The notes: generated by a model from the letters alone, not told the origin. A stretch of 64,000 nucleotides of DNA from Flavobacterium suncheonense GH29-5 = DSM 17707 (GCF_000430025.1 NZ_AUCZ01000015.1:1-64000), one strand, 5' to 3'; positions 35,346 to 44,954 are shown, counted from the first letter of the stretch. Made by a program: numbers and translations.

Positions 35346-36200
35346 ATGAAACGTTTTGCCCTGGTTTTGATGTTGTTCTTTTCTGTTTTGCTGAATGCTC
35401 AGGAAAAATTCACGGTGTATTTTGAAAGCGGAAAACACGAGTTAACCAAAAAGCAAGCGGAACTTCTCAACACCTGGATCAGTGCCAATAAAACTTCAAA
35501 GGTGGTCGCCGTCAATGGATATGCCGATGAAGACGGAACCAATGCCTTCAATGATTCCCTGTCGCAGCGTCGGGTGAATTTCGTTCATAACATCATCTTG
35601 AAAAACAACGTAAAAATCAGGGAAGATTTTAAAACCCGAAGTTTCGGAGAAACACATAATCAGTCCAAAATTAAAGCGGAAAACCGAAAAGTGGATATTC
35701 ATTACCTTCTGGAAAAAGATTTAGCCAGAGAAGAGGAAATTTTAGGATTAAAACCGGTAGTGTTGTCGGATGACGACATTGTTCCGATAGAGGAAGAAGA
35801 CATGCATTTTCCGGAGGATGCCACGCTGGAAGAAAAAATCAAGCTGTCCAAACCAGGCACCCGAATTGTGCTGAAAGACATTTTATTCTACCAGAACACG
35901 TTTGCGGTGATGCCGTCATCCAAACGGGCCATCGACGAATTGCTGATGGTTTTAGACCGAAATCCGAAAATGCGTATCGAAATTCAGGGACATATCTGTT
36001 GCGTCCGGGAAGACAAGCGCAATTTGTCTCTGGAAAGAGCCAAACAGGTAAGAAGGATTCTGGAAGGCAATATGATTCCCGGAAAGCGCATCAAAGTAAA
36101 AGGTTTCGGTGTTTCGCATCCAAAATATCCAATACCGGAAGCTAATGAGCAACAGGCGGCCGCTAACCGTCGTGTGGAGATTATGATTTTGAGTAAGTAG
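35346..36200 (+). CDS. OmpA-family protein with two OmpA-like domains (copy B)
   Basis: A 284-residue paralogue of the preceding gene with the same plan. The signal peptide is MKRFALVLMLFFSVLLNAQ. The first module holds FTVYFESGKHELTKKQAE and FGETHNQSKIKAENRKVDI; an acidic linker follows (SDDDIVPIEEEDMHFPED). The second module has LKDILFYQNTFAVMPSS, IEIQGHICCVREDK and AANRRVEIMI. The identical GHICC and closing NRRVEIMI show that the two genes arose by tandem duplication. They probably form one operon. A heptamer array begins right after the stop codon. Confidence 0.82.
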   Translation: MKRFALVLMLFFSVLLNAQEKFTVYFESGKHELTKKQAELLNTWISANKTSKVVAVNGYADEDGTNAFNDSLSQRRVNFVHNIILKNNVKIREDFKTRSFGETHNQSKIKAENRKVDIHYLLEKDLAREEEILGLKPVVLSDDDIVPIEEEDMHFPEDATLEEKIKLSKPGTRIVLKDILFYQNTFAVMPSSKRAIDELLMVLDRNPKMRIEIQGHICCVREDKRNLSLERAKQVRRILEGNMIPGKRIKVKGFGVSHPKYPIPEANEQQAAANRRVEIMILSK

Positions 36201-36201
36201 A

Positions 36202-36231
36202 GGGAAAAGGGAAAAGGGAGAAGGGAGAAGG
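36202..36231. repeat. Heptamer tandem array (GGGAAAA/GGGAGAA)
   Basis: Units GGGAAAA, GGGAAAA, GGGAGAA, GGGAGAA plus GG, beginning one base after the OmpA copy B stop codon. Confidence 0.8.
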
Positions 36232-36277
36232 CGAACATTGTGGTAGCGATTTCTGTTTTGACTTTGGGAACAAAAAA

Positions 36278-36312
36278 CTTATCACTTATCACTCATAACT
36301 TATAACTTATTT
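36278..36312. repeat. Heptamer array running into the purM promoter
   Basis: Five 7-bp units in phase: CTTATCA, CTTATCA, CTCATAA, CTTATAA, CTTATTT. It ends two bases before the purM -7 element at 36314. Confidence 0.75.
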
Positions 36313-36313
36313 T

Positions 36314-36321
36314 TAACTTTG
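36314..36321 (+). promoter_or_regulatory. -7 promoter element (TAACTTTG) for purM
   Basis: Exact TAnnTTTG match, 25 bases before the ATG. The -33 region falls inside the heptamer array and shows no TTG. Confidence 0.5.
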
Positions 36322-36346
36322 CGCCACAACAACACAAACATACTAC

Positions 36347-37525
36347 ATGAGTTCTGATAACAGCCAACGTTATAACCTTCGCGGAGTTTCGGCTTCCAAA
36401 GAAGATGTGCACAACGCCATCAAAAACATCGACAAGGGATTGTTCCCGAAAGCTTTCTGTAAAATTGTTCCCGATTATCTCACTAATGATGACGATTACT
36501 GTCTGATTATGCATGCAGACGGTGCCGGTACCAAATCCTCATTGGCGTACATGTACTGGAAAGAAACCGGTGATATGTCGGTTTGGAAAGGCATTGCGCA
36601 AGACGCGTTAATCATGAATATTGACGATTTACTGTGTGTTGGCGCTACGGATAACATCATGCTGTCATCGACCATCGGACGAAATAAAAACCTGATTCCC
36701 GGCGAAGTAATCTCCGCGATTATCAACGGAACGGAAGAATTGATAGCGGAATTGAAAGCATTCGGAGTAACCATTCATTCCACCGGAGGCGAAACGGCCG
36801 ATGTGGGCGATTTAGTCCGAACCATCATAGTAGATTCAACCGTAACGGCAAGAATGAAGCGCGAAGATGTGGTAGATAATGCCAATATTGAAGCGGGCGA
36901 TGTGATTGTCGGATTGGCTTCTTTTGGTCAGGCGAATTACGAGAAAGGATACAACGGCGGCATGGGCAGTAACGGATTGACTTCCGCCCGTCACGATGTT
37001 TTTGCCAAGTATTTAGCCGAAAAATATCCGGAAAGTTACGATGCCTCGGTTCCTGCTGATTTAGTATATTCCGGAAACGTAAAACTAACCGATAAAGTAG
37101 AAGGTTCGCCCATCGATGCTGGAAAACTGGTTTTGTCACCAACCAGAACGTATGCGCCAATTATTAAGGCGATTTTAGACAAATATACCGCCGGATTAAT
37201 TCACGGAATGGTACATTGCAGTGGCGGTGCGCAAACCAAAGTACTACATTTTGTAGATAACGTTCACATAATCAAAGACAATCTGTTCCCGGTTCCGCCT
37301 TTGTTTAAACTGATTCAGGAGCAATCGAAAACGGATTGGAAGGAAATGTATCAGGTGTTCAACTGCGGTCACCGTATGGAATTGTATGTTCCGGAGGATA
37401 TTGCGGAAGACATCATCGAAATTTCAAAATCGTTTGGGGTAGACGCACAAATTGTAGGAAGAGTGGAAGCTTCCGAGAACAAAAAACTGACTATTACATC
37501 CGAATACGGAGTGTTTGAATATTAA
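36347..37525 (+). CDS. purM: Phosphoribosylformylglycinamidine cyclo-ligase (AIR synthase)
   Basis: This 392-residue ATP-dependent enzyme closes the imidazole ring of AIR, the fifth step of purine synthesis. Features include the N-terminal LRGVSASKEDVHNAIKNI, HADGAGTKSSLAYMYWKETG (substrate/Mg region, about residues 56-75), DALIMNIDDLLCVGA, and STGGETADVGDLVRTI in the ATP-binding half. The sequence is of the longer Bacteroidota type rather than the E. coli type. pyrD begins 9 bases after the stop, and an HMG-CoA lyase-like gene follows, so the three may be co-transcribed. Confidence 0.93.
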   Translation: MSSDNSQRYNLRGVSASKEDVHNAIKNIDKGLFPKAFCKIVPDYLTNDDDYCLIMHADGAGTKSSLAYMYWKETGDMSVWKGIAQDALIMNIDDLLCVGATDNIMLSSTIGRNKNLIPGEVISAIINGTEELIAELKAFGVTIHSTGGETADVGDLVRTIIVDSTVTARMKREDVVDNANIEAGDVIVGLASFGQANYEKGYNGGMGSNGLTSARHDVFAKYLAEKYPESYDASVPADLVYSGNVKLTDKVEGSPIDAGKLVLSPTRTYAPIIKAILDKYTAGLIHGMVHCSGGAQTKVLHFVDNVHIIKDNLFPVPPLFKLIQEQSKTDWKEMYQVFNCGHRMELYVPEDIAEDIIEISKSFGVDAQIVGRVEASENKKLTITSEYGVFEY

Positions 37526-37534
37526 TAACGGCTT

Positions 37535-38554
37535 ATGTACAAACAACTTATCCGTCCGCTATTGTTCTGCTTCGATCCGGAAGCCGTGCATCATTTTACA
37601 TTTTCCGCCGTTCGTCTGGCGAATAAAATTCCTGGTTTTTCATCGCTTTTCAAATCGCTTTATGAAGTGAATGACAAGCGTCTGGAGCGCGAGGTTTTCG
37701 GTTTGAAATTTAAAAATCCGGTTGGTTTAGCCGCTGGTTTTGATAAAGACGCCAAATTATACCAGGAACTTTCCAATTTTGGGTTCGGTTTTATCGAAAT
37801 CGGGACGCTTACCCCGAAAGCGCAGGGCGGCAATCCGAAGCAGCGGTTGTTCCGTTTGCGCGAAGATTCTGCCATTATCAACCGAATGGGGTTCAACAAC
37901 GGCGGAGTGGATGAAGCCGTGAAACGTCTGAAAAAAAACAAAGGGGTGCTGATCGGTGGCAATATCGGTAAAAATAAGGTAACGCCCAACGAAGAAGCTG
38001 TTAAGGATTACGAAAAATGTTTCAATGCGTTGTTTGATTACGTCGATTATTTTGTGGTGAATGTAAGTTCCCCGAATACGCCTAATTTAAGAGCTTTGCA
38101 GGATAAAGAGCCGTTAACGCAATTGCTGCAAACACTTCAGAATCTGAATAACGCGAAATCCAGTCCAAAGCCGATTCTTTTAAAAATCGCTCCCGATTTA
38201 ACTGATGAACAGCTTCTGGATATCATCGACATCGTCAAAGAAACCAAAATCGCCGGAGTGATTGCCACCAATACCACGATTTCCCGCGAAGGACTGAAAT
38301 CCATCAACCGTATTGAAGCAGGAGGATTATCCGGGAAACCGTTAACCAAGCGCTCGACGGAAGTTATTCGGTTCCTTTCGGAGAAAAGCAACAAAGCTTT
38401 CCCGATTATCGGAGTGGGAGGAATCCATTCCGCTGAAGATGCTCTCGAAAAATTAGAAGCCGGAGCCAGTTTAGTACAGTTGTACACCGGTTTTATTTAC
38501 GAAGGTCCGGCACTCATCAAAGCCATCAACAAAAAGATTTTAGAAAAAGCATAA
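37535..38554 (+). CDS. pyrD: Dihydroorotate dehydrogenase (quinone), class 2
   Basis: This 339-residue flavoprotein oxidises dihydroorotate to orotate and passes electrons to quinone at the inner membrane. The N-terminal helices typical of class 2 are present ([20 protein letters not shown]). [15 protein letters not shown] and [17 protein letters not shown] bind FMN and substrate. [14 protein letters not shown] contains the catalytic Ser region, and [20 protein letters not shown] the phosphate site. Together with pyrF at 20.9 kb it shows that UMP synthesis genes are scattered in this genome. It starts 9 bases after purM. Confidence 0.95.
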   Translation: MYKQLIRPLLFCFDPEAVHHFTFSAVRLANKIPGFSSLFKSLYEVNDKRLEREVFGLKFKNPVGLAAGFDKDAKLYQELSNFGFGFIEIGTLTPKAQGGNPKQRLFRLREDSAIINRMGFNNGGVDEAVKRLKKNKGVLIGGNIGKNKVTPNEEAVKDYEKCFNALFDYVDYFVVNVSSPNTPNLRALQDKEPLTQLLQTLQNLNNAKSSPKPILLKIAPDLTDEQLLDIIDIVKETKIAGVIATNTTISREGLKSINRIEAGGLSGKPLTKRSTEVIRFLSEKSNKAFPIIGVGGIHSAEDALEKLEAGASLVQLYTGFIYEGPALIKAINKKILEKA

Positions 38555-38561
38555 ATAGTCT

Positions 38562-38569
38562 TACATTTG
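38562..38569 (+). promoter_or_regulatory. -7 promoter element (TACATTTG) immediately before the HMG-CoA lyase gene
   Basis: Exact TAnnTTTG match ending 6 bases before the ATG at 38576, predicting a nearly leaderless transcript. It lies in the 21-base gap after pyrD. Confidence 0.4.
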
Positions 38570-38575
38570 GCTATT

Positions 38576-39445
38576 ATGAAAACAGAACACGTTAAAATCA
38601 TCGAATGTCCGCGTGATGCCATGCAGGGAATCAAAGACTTTATTCCTACGGAAAAAAAAGTGCAGTACATCCAATCCCTATTGCGCGTAGGTTTTGACAC
38701 GATTGATTTCGGAAGTTTTGTTTCGGCGAAAGCCATTCCGCAAATGCAGGACACGGCCGAAGTTTTGGCAAAGCTGGATTTGTCAAACACCCAAAGCAAA
38801 TTGCTGGCGATTATTGCTAATACCCAAGGCGCAGAAAACGCGTCGCTTCACCCTGAAATTCAGTATTTGGGCTTTCCTTTTTCGATTTCGGAGAACTTTC
38901 AGATGCGCAACACCCACAAAACCATAGCCGAATCGTTGGTTACTTTGGAGGAAATTCTCAACATCGCCGATACATCCAATAAAGAAGTGGTTACCTATAT
39001 TTCGATGGGCTTCGGAAATCCGTACGGCGATCCGTGGAATGTGGAAATCGTTGGCGAGTGGACCGAAAAACTGGCAAGTATGGGCGTGAAAATCCTTTCG
39101 CTTTCCGACACTATCGGCAGTTCAACTCCTGACGTTATTGATTATTTGTTCTCCAACCTCATACCGAAATACCCGAACATCGAGTTCGGCGCACATTTGC
39201 ACACCACGCCGGACAAATGGTTTGAAAAAGTGGATGCCGCGTACAAAGCCGGTTGCCGTAGATTTGACGGTGCAATACAAGGATTTGGCGGCTGCCCGAT
39301 GGCCAAAGACGATTTGACCGGAAATATGCCTACCGAAAAGATGCTTTCTTATTTTACCACTGTGAAAGCCGATACCAATCTGAACCCCATGAGTTTTGAA
39401 AGTGCCTATAACGAAGCGCTTAAAATTTTCACGGTGTATCACTAA
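38576..39445 (+). CDS. Hydroxymethylglutaryl-CoA lyase family protein
   Basis: A 289-residue DRE-TIM aldolase-fold enzyme. HMG-CoA lyases split HMG-CoA into acetoacetate and acetyl-CoA, the last step of leucine breakdown. Seen here: IIECPRDAMQGIKDFIPTEK at the N-terminus (an ECPRD variant of the usual metal-binding DRE motif region), FGSFVSAKAIPQMQDT, SLSDTIGSSTPD, GAHLHTTPDKW with metal-binding His-x-His, and FGGCPMAKDDLTGNM, which matches the lyase signature containing the catalytic Cys. The ATG at 38576 is preferred over a TTG 9 bases upstream. Substrate is by family; leucine catabolic partners are not in the window. Confidence 0.87.
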   Translation: MKTEHVKIIECPRDAMQGIKDFIPTEKKVQYIQSLLRVGFDTIDFGSFVSAKAIPQMQDTAEVLAKLDLSNTQSKLLAIIANTQGAENASLHPEIQYLGFPFSISENFQMRNTHKTIAESLVTLEEILNIADTSNKEVVTYISMGFGNPYGDPWNVEIVGEWTEKLASMGVKILSLSDTIGSSTPDVIDYLFSNLIPKYPNIEFGAHLHTTPDKWFEKVDAAYKAGCRRFDGAIQGFGGCPMAKDDLTGNMPTEKMLSYFTTVKADTNLNPMSFESAYNEALKIFTVYH

Positions 39446-39492
39446 ACGTTAATTTATCCCTAATTTCAAATTTTTAATTCCAAATAATTGTG

Positions 39493-39500
39493 TACATTTG
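39493..39500 (+). promoter_or_regulatory. -7 promoter element (TACATTTG) for guaB
   Basis: Exact TAnnTTTG match, 25 bases before the guaB ATG at 39526. Confidence 0.55.
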
Positions 39501-39525
39501 CATGCAATTTAACTACAATTGCAAC

Positions 39526-40998
39526 ATGAACGCACACACTACTAAAATCGTCGGAGAAGGGTTAACCTACGACGATGTTCTACTGGTTCCTAATTATTCC
39601 GAAGTACTTCCGCGCGAAGTAAGCATCAAAACAAAATTCACCAAAAACATTACGCTGAACACCCCGATTGTTTCTGCCGCAATGGATACGGTTACGGAAA
39701 GCGCTATGGCAATTGCTATGGCCCAGGAAGGCGGTATCGGCGTTTTGCACAAAAACATGACCATCGAACAGCAGGCTGCCGAAGTACGCAAAGTAAAACG
39801 TGCCGAAAGCGGAATGATCATCGATCCGGTAACGTTACCTTTAACCGCAACTGTAGGTGATGCTAAACAAGTAATGCGCGAATTCAGCATTGGTGGGATT
39901 CCGGTGGTGGATGGAAATCAGATTTTGAAAGGAATCGTGACCAACAGAGATTTGCGTTTCGAGAAAAACAACAGCCGTGCCATCACCGAAGTAATGACTT
40001 CCCAAAACCTGGTAACCGCTCCGGAAGGAACGACTTTAAGCCAGGCGGAAGAAATCCTTCAGGGCAATAAAATAGAAAAATTACCGGTAGTCAATTCCGA
40101 AAATAAATTAGTAGGATTGATTACGTTTAGAGATATCACAAAACTTACCCAGAAACCAAACGCTAACAAAGACAAGTTCGGTCGATTACGCGTAGCAGCC
40201 GCTTTAGGAGTAACAGCCGATGCCGTGGAAAGAGCTTCTGCCTTAGTAGCAGCGGGTGTGGATGCCGTAATTATTGATACCGCACACGGTCATACCAAAG
40301 GTGTGGTAACGGTTTTAAAAGACGTAAAAGCGAAATTCCCAGAACTGGACGTAGTAGTTGGAAACATCGCTACTCCTGAAGCCGCGTTATATTTAGCCGA
40401 AAACGGTGCTGATGCCGTAAAAGTAGGAATCGGACCGGGTTCCATCTGTACAACCCGTGTGGTTGCAGGAGTTGGTTTTCCTCAGTTTTCAGCAGTATTG
40501 GAAGTGGCGGCAGCTTTAAGAGGGACTGGTGTTCCGGTAATTGCAGACGGTGGAATCCGTTATACAGGCGATATTCCCAAAGCAATTGCAGCCGGAGCGG
40601 ATTGTGTGATGTTAGGATCCTTATTAGCAGGAACCAAAGAATCGCCGGGTGAAACGATTATTTTCGAAGGCAGAAAATTCAAATCGTACCGCGGAATGGG
40701 ATCTGTGGAAGCGATGAAAGAAGGATCGAAAGACCGTTATTTCCAGGATGTGGAAGACGATGTGAAAAAACTGGTTCCGGAAGGAATCGTAGGCCGCGTT
40801 CCTTACAAAGGCGAGTTAAACGAAAGTATGCTACAGTTTATTGGAGGGCTTCGTGCCGGAATGGGGTACTGTGGAGCCAAAGACATTGAAACGCTTCAGA
40901 CAACCGGACGTTTTGTGCGAATCACCACCAGCGGAATCGGGGAGAGCCATCCGCACAATGTAACGATTACCAAAGAAGCGCCTAATTACTCGAGATAA
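39526..40998 (+). CDS. guaB: Inosine-5'-monophosphate dehydrogenase
   Basis: This 490-residue enzyme oxidises IMP to XMP with NAD+, the committed step to GMP. The barrel has [17 protein letters not shown] near the start, and the catalytic cysteine loop [18 protein letters not shown] (about residues 298-315). [16 protein letters not shown] and [13 protein letters not shown] bind phosphate, and [10 protein letters not shown] begins the flap. Two CBS domains (about residues 95-215; [18 protein letters not shown] and [15 protein letters not shown]) are inserted and are the usual site of nucleotide regulation. The start at 39526 is chosen because the frame upstream of it (from 39490) runs through the promoter. 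Confidence 0.97.
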   Translation: MNAHTTKIVGEGLTYDDVLLVPNYSEVLPREVSIKTKFTKNITLNTPIVSAAMDTVTESAMAIAMAQEGGIGVLHKNMTIEQQAAEVRKVKRAESGMIIDPVTLPLTATVGDAKQVMREFSIGGIPVVDGNQILKGIVTNRDLRFEKNNSRAITEVMTSQNLVTAPEGTTLSQAEEILQGNKIEKLPVVNSENKLVGLITFRDITKLTQKPNANKDKFGRLRVAAALGVTADAVERASALVAAGVDAVIIDTAHGHTKGVVTVLKDVKAKFPELDVVVGNIATPEAALYLAENGADAVKVGIGPGSICTTRVVAGVGFPQFSAVLEVAAALRGTGVPVIADGGIRYTGDIPKAIAAGADCVMLGSLLAGTKESPGETIIFEGRKFKSYRGMGSVEAMKEGSKDRYFQDVEDDVKKLVPEGIVGRVPYKGELNESMLQFIGGLRAGMGYCGAKDIETLQTTGRFVRITTSGIGESHPHNVTITKEAPNYSR

Positions 40999-41010
40999 TT
41001 TTAAAGCTAT

Positions 41011-41049
41011 AAAAAAAAAGGGATACATTAAAAAACGTATCCCTTTTTT
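41011..41049. terminator. Bidirectional terminator between guaB and the antiporter gene
   Basis: AAAAAGGGATAC and GTATCCCTTTTT around a 10-base loop, with A and T runs on both sides; the genes converge here. Confidence 0.85.
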
Positions 41050-41051
41050 TA

Positions 41052-43298
41052 TTAGCATTGTTCCAGACTGGTCAGCAGCGTTTTATCGCCAACTACCCAC
41101 AGAATATCGCCGTCTTCCAAAACCAGATGCGAATCCGGGTTGAGCATACGTCGGCCGTTGCGTTCAATTCCGACCACCAAACCGCTTGTTTTTTCCCTGA
41201 TTTGCGATTCACGAATGCTTTTGCCGATGAAAAATTCGTTTTTAAGCTCCAGTTTCTGCAAGACAATATTGTCGGAACCTGTATTGTTTTCGGAAGGTTC
41301 CTGTTCGTTTTTGTCCAGGAAACTTTTGAATTCTTTTATCTGATCGTCTGTTCCGATCACGTGGATTTCATCACCCGGAAACAAACGTTCATTTCTGCTC
41401 GGAACATTGATGGATATTTCACCTCGTTTGATGAAAGCGATGTTAATGCCTGTTTTTTCCCTAAGCTGCAGTTCTTCAAGAGTTTTGCCTGCCAGATTAG
41501 ACTCTTTGGCTATTTCAAAATCAGCCATGTGACCGTCCCAAGGTGTTAAATCTCTGCGTCTTCGTTTTTCCACAGCAATTTCCCGGTCGTTATAATTTTT
41601 CAGGAAATGATTTTCAATCCGGTTGTACAGCAAATGCAATTGTTTCGGGAAAAGAATATAAGTGGTAATGGCTATTACCAAGGCGATAAAGGCAATGCCC
41701 GGAGAAAAGAAATTGTTGAGTACAAAACCAATGTAAAATAAGGCCAGTGCCATTTTAAAAAGGATTATCATGACCAAAGGGCCTTTGTACCGTCTTTCCT
41801 GGCGTAACAGGTCAACTTCTTCCACAGCCACTCTTCGCAGTGAAATGGCCCATAAAAAAGGGGAAATAATCACCAGAGTGATGATGGCCGCAATGGCATT
41901 ACCAAATTTGGAATCTTCAACAATTGGCAGGATAAATCGTGACGACAAAAGAATAATGGCAATAATAATTACCGAGTGAATTACAACCTGTGTCAGACTC
42001 GAACGGATGAATTTCTGCCAGGTACTCAGCGATTTAATGGATTGCGCATTCGAACTGTAAATGTCTATGGCTCTTACCCATTTTCGAGGTAATTTTTTTT
42101 GCAGGAATTCTGCAAATGGGGTAGCTGCCTTAATTAGGAATGGTGTCGTAAAAGTCGTTATGGCTGATACCGCCACCACTATCGGATATAAGAAATCACT
42201 CGTTACTTTAAGGGACATCCCCAGCGTTGCGATAATAAAGGAAAACTCTCCGATTTGCGCCAAAGACATACCGGTTTGTACCGATTGCCGCAGCGGTTGT
42301 CCGGAAATCATCGCACCAAGTGCCGAGCTGGTTGATTTTCCTAATATCGTAAGCAATGTGATAATAAGAACCGGAACCGAATACTCCACCAAAGTGTCTA
42401 AATTGATAAGCATCCCCACCGATACAAAGAAAACTGCACCAAATAAATCTTTAACAGGTTTAATCAGATGTTCAATGCGTTCGGCTTGTGTGGTTTCCGC
42501 AATGATAGACCCCATGATGAAGGCGCCCAATGCTGGTGAAAAACCTACTTCGGTGGCCAAAATCACCATCATTAAACAAAGGGCAAGGGAGCAGATGAGT
42601 AAAGTCTCCTGAGTAAGAAGATTTTTAGCCTTTTTAAGCAGTGTCGGGATAAAGAATATACCACCGATAAACCATAAGATCAGGAAGAACACCAGTTTTA
42701 AGACAGAATCAAACAATTCAGTTCCCGAAAACTGCTGGCTTACAGCTATCGTTGAAAGTAAAACCATGAGCAAAATGGCCACAATATCCTCAACAATCAG
42801 GGCGCCGAAAACAATGCCGGCAAATTTTCGTCCTTTCACATTCAATTCGTCAAAAGCTCTTAAAATAATGGTGGTAGAAGACATGGAAAGGATGGCTCCA
42901 AGGAAAATACTGTCCATCTGCGACCAATTCATCCATCGGCCTACCAGATAGCCCAGCAAGATCATGGTGACAATCTGAACGGTTGCGGTTATCCCTGCGG
43001 TTCCGCCAACTTTCATCAGCTTTTTAAAACTGAATTCAAGCCCCAGACTGAACAAAAGGAAAATCACCCCGATTTCAGCCCAAACCTCGACACTGTGGGT
43101 GTCTTTTACAGACGGGAAAAAGTCAAAATTGTTACCGGCCAAAAAACCGGCTATTAAGTACCCCAAAACCAAGGGCTGTTTAATTTTTTTGAAGAGTAAG
43201 ACCGCGACACCGGCCGTCATTAAGATTAACCCCAAATCGCTGATTAAGGGATACAGGTGATGAGTAGATTCGGCTGCAACAGTTAAGCTTAAAGGCAT
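41052..43298 (-). CDS. Kef/CPA2-type cation:proton antiporter with two RCK_C domains
   Basis: A 748-residue membrane transporter. The first 400 residues form a Na+/H+ exchanger (CPA2) domain with about 12 hydrophobic segments, including LVLGYLIAGFLAGNNFDF, LLFSLGLEFSFKKLMKVGG and GFSPALGAFIMGSIIAETTQ. Further membrane segments follow (about 430-560). Two C-terminal TrkA_C-like domains regulate it, one with LAGKTLEELQLREKTGINIA and GDEIHVIGTDDQIKEF, the other with IGKSIRESQIREKTSGLVVG and DILWVVGD. No TrkA_N (NAD-binding) domain lies between them. It probably exports K+ or Na+ in exchange for protons; the ion is not certain. Confidence 0.85.
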   Translation of the reverse strand: MPLSLTVAAESTHHLYPLISDLGLILMTAGVAVLLFKKIKQPLVLGYLIAGFLAGNNFDFFPSVKDTHSVEVWAEIGVIFLLFSLGLEFSFKKLMKVGGTAGITATVQIVTMILLGYLVGRWMNWSQMDSIFLGAILSMSSTTIILRAFDELNVKGRKFAGIVFGALIVEDIVAILLMVLLSTIAVSQQFSGTELFDSVLKLVFFLILWFIGGIFFIPTLLKKAKNLLTQETLLICSLALCLMMVILATEVGFSPALGAFIMGSIIAETTQAERIEHLIKPVKDLFGAVFFVSVGMLINLDTLVEYSVPVLIITLLTILGKSTSSALGAMISGQPLRQSVQTGMSLAQIGEFSFIIATLGMSLKVTSDFLYPIVVAVSAITTFTTPFLIKAATPFAEFLQKKLPRKWVRAIDIYSSNAQSIKSLSTWQKFIRSSLTQVVIHSVIIIAIILLSSRFILPIVEDSKFGNAIAAIITLVIISPFLWAISLRRVAVEEVDLLRQERRYKGPLVMIILFKMALALFYIGFVLNNFFSPGIAFIALVIAITTYILFPKQLHLLYNRIENHFLKNYNDREIAVEKRRRRDLTPWDGHMADFEIAKESNLAGKTLEELQLREKTGINIAFIKRGEISINVPSRNERLFPGDEIHVIGTDDQIKEFKSFLDKNEQEPSENNTGSDNIVLQKLELKNEFFIGKSIRESQIREKTSGLVVGIERNGRRMLNPDSHLVLEDGDILWVVGDKTLLTSLEQC

Positions 43299-43400
43299 GG
43301 AGTTTAAGTTTGAATTGTCACAATATACGAAATACCGCTTTTTTAGTCAAGTTTTTCGGGTGTGATGCGCGTTTTTTAAGATGAATTTATGATATAGAAC

Positions 43401-43435
43401 AAAAACGCCCTGACTCAAAGAATCAGGGCGTTTTG
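43401..43435 (-). terminator. Terminator of purB
   Basis: AAAACGCCCTGA and TCAGGGCGTTTT form a 12-bp stem with a 9-base loop, about 20 bases past the purB stop. Confidence 0.85.
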
Positions 43436-43456
43436 AATGTATAGGTTTTAAAGCAA

Positions 43457-44800
43457 TTAAATGCCCAGGTAATTACTTGGTGTAATCTTCAGCAATTCGG
43501 CTTTTACATCATCCGAAACAGCTAAAGTTCCGATGAAATTGTGAATCGCTTCTTTGTTGATAACCGTATTGGTTCGGGTTAGGTCTTTCAAGGCCTCGTA
43601 CGGATTCGGATAGCCTTCGCGGCGTAAAATCGTTTGGATGGCTTCGGCTACTACGGCCCAGTTTTTTTCCAAATCTTCTGCAAATTTATCTTCGTTTAAA
43701 AGTAGTTTGTTCAGTCCTTTCAACGTAGCTTCAAAAGCGATTAAGGTATGTCCTATCGGAACACCGATATTTCGTAAAACCGTGCTGTCGGTCAAATCGC
43801 GCTGTAATCTTGAAACTGGTAATTTCGCTGATAAATGTTCGAAAATCGCGTTGGCAATCCCTAAATTCCCTTCCGAATTTTCAAAATCAATCGGGTTTAC
43901 TTTGTGTGGCATCGCTGAAGAACCAATTTCGCCCGCTTTAATTTTTTGTTTGAAATAATCCATCGAAACATAGGTCCAGATGTCGCGGTCTAAATCGATT
44001 AAAATGGTGTTGATGCGTTTTAAAGCGTCAAAGAAAGCTGCAAAATGGTCATAATGCTCGATTTGTGTGGTTGGGAACGAATGGTGCAACCCTAAAACAT
44101 CTTCCACAAAATCTGTTCCGAATTTGCGCCAGTCGTTGTGCGGATACGCCACCGCATGCGCGTTGTAATTTCCGGTTGCGCCACCAAATTTAGCCGCAAA
44201 AGGCACGTTGAAAAGCAAACGCATTTGTTCTTCCAGGCGCTCTACAAAAACCTGGATTTCTTTTCCCAGACGGGTAGGAGAGGCCGGTTGTCCGTGCGTG
44301 CGGGCCAACATCGGAACGTCTTTCCATTCGAGGCTTAACTCTTTCAGTTTGGCAATCACATTGATTAACGACGGCATGTACACTTTTTCAAAAGCTTCTT
44401 TAGTCGATAACGGAATCGCGGTATTGTTAATGTCCTGAGACGTTAATCCGAAGTGGATGAATTCTTTGTATTGTTGCAGTCCTAACTTGTCGAAAGCCGC
44501 TTTGATGAAATATTCCACCGCTTTTACGTCGTGGTTGGTCGTTTTTTCGGTTTCTTTAATCCAGAGTGCGTCTTCGGTGGAGAAATTCTCATACATTTTG
44601 CGCAATTCCGGGTATAAGTTTTTATCAACGCCGGATAATTGCGGTAATGGCAATTCACAAAGTGCAATAAAATATTCCACTTCCACCAAAACACGGTAGC
44701 GGATTAAAGCTTCTTCGGAAAAATATTGGGATAAGGAAACCGTTTTGTTTCTATAACGACCGTCAATCGGTGAAATAGCGTTCAGTTCAGTTAGTTGCAT
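43457..44800 (-). CDS. purB: Adenylosuccinate lyase
   Basis: This 447-residue enzyme releases fumarate from SAICAR and from adenylosuccinate and thus acts twice in purine synthesis. It begins MQLTELNAISPIDGRYRNKT, a typical PurB start. The fumarase/aspartase superfamily signature GEIGSSAMPHKVNPIDFENS (about residues 290-309) carries the flexible catalytic Ser loop. TTNHDVKAVEYFIK, FGLTSQDINNTA and ARTHGQPASPTRLGKE supply the other active-site blocks. The open frame starts 63 bases earlier, but those residues come from the promoter and heptamer array, so the ATG at 44800 is chosen. Confidence 0.95.
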   Translation of the reverse strand: MQLTELNAISPIDGRYRNKTVSLSQYFSEEALIRYRVLVEVEYFIALCELPLPQLSGVDKNLYPELRKMYENFSTEDALWIKETEKTTNHDVKAVEYFIKAAFDKLGLQQYKEFIHFGLTSQDINNTAIPLSTKEAFEKVYMPSLINVIAKLKELSLEWKDVPMLARTHGQPASPTRLGKEIQVFVERLEEQMRLLFNVPFAAKFGGATGNYNAHAVAYPHNDWRKFGTDFVEDVLGLHHSFPTTQIEHYDHFAAFFDALKRINTILIDLDRDIWTYVSMDYFKQKIKAGEIGSSAMPHKVNPIDFENSEGNLGIANAIFEHLSAKLPVSRLQRDLTDSTVLRNIGVPIGHTLIAFEATLKGLNKLLLNEDKFAEDLEKNWAVVAEAIQTILRREGYPNPYEALKDLTRTNTVINKEAIHNFIGTLAVSDDVKAELLKITPSNYLGI

Positions 44801-44826
44801 GGTGTTTTGTGTTGTTTTTGAAGCTG

Positions 44827-44856
44827 CAAAGATAATTTTTTTAAGGCAGAAGGCAA
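44827..44856 (-). promoter_or_regulatory. Promoter of purB
   Basis: On the minus strand TTG (44856-44854), a 19-base spacer, TATCTTTG (44834-44827). The -33 box lies inside the heptamer array at 44845-44872. Confidence 0.55.
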
Positions 44857-44872
44857 AAGGCAAAAGACAAAA
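44845..44872. repeat. Heptamer array overlapping the purB promoter
   Basis: Four in-phase units, GGCAGAA, GGCAAAA, GGCAAAA and GACAAAA. Each carries CA or CAA, so a minus-strand TTG-like box recurs every 7 bases at the -33 position. Confidence 0.75.
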
Positions 44873-44905
44873 GTTGTATTGAATCGAAAACGAACGTCCA
44901 CTTCT

Positions 44906-44954
44906 CCCTTGTCCCTTGTCCCTTGTCCCTTGTCCCTTACCCCTTACCCTAATT
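44906..44954. repeat. Heptamer array (CCCTTGT/CCCTTAC) at the sirtuin stop codon
   Basis: Four CCCTTGT units, two CCCTTAC units and a decayed CCCTAAT. The last units include the sirtuin gene's stop codon (44944-44946), so the array touches coding sequence. Confidence 0.8.

Noticed and set aside
42061..42612. Plus-strand open frame of 183 codons inside the antiporter gene
   Set aside because: It is the complement of a well-supported membrane transporter with intact domains; no independent motif or promoter.
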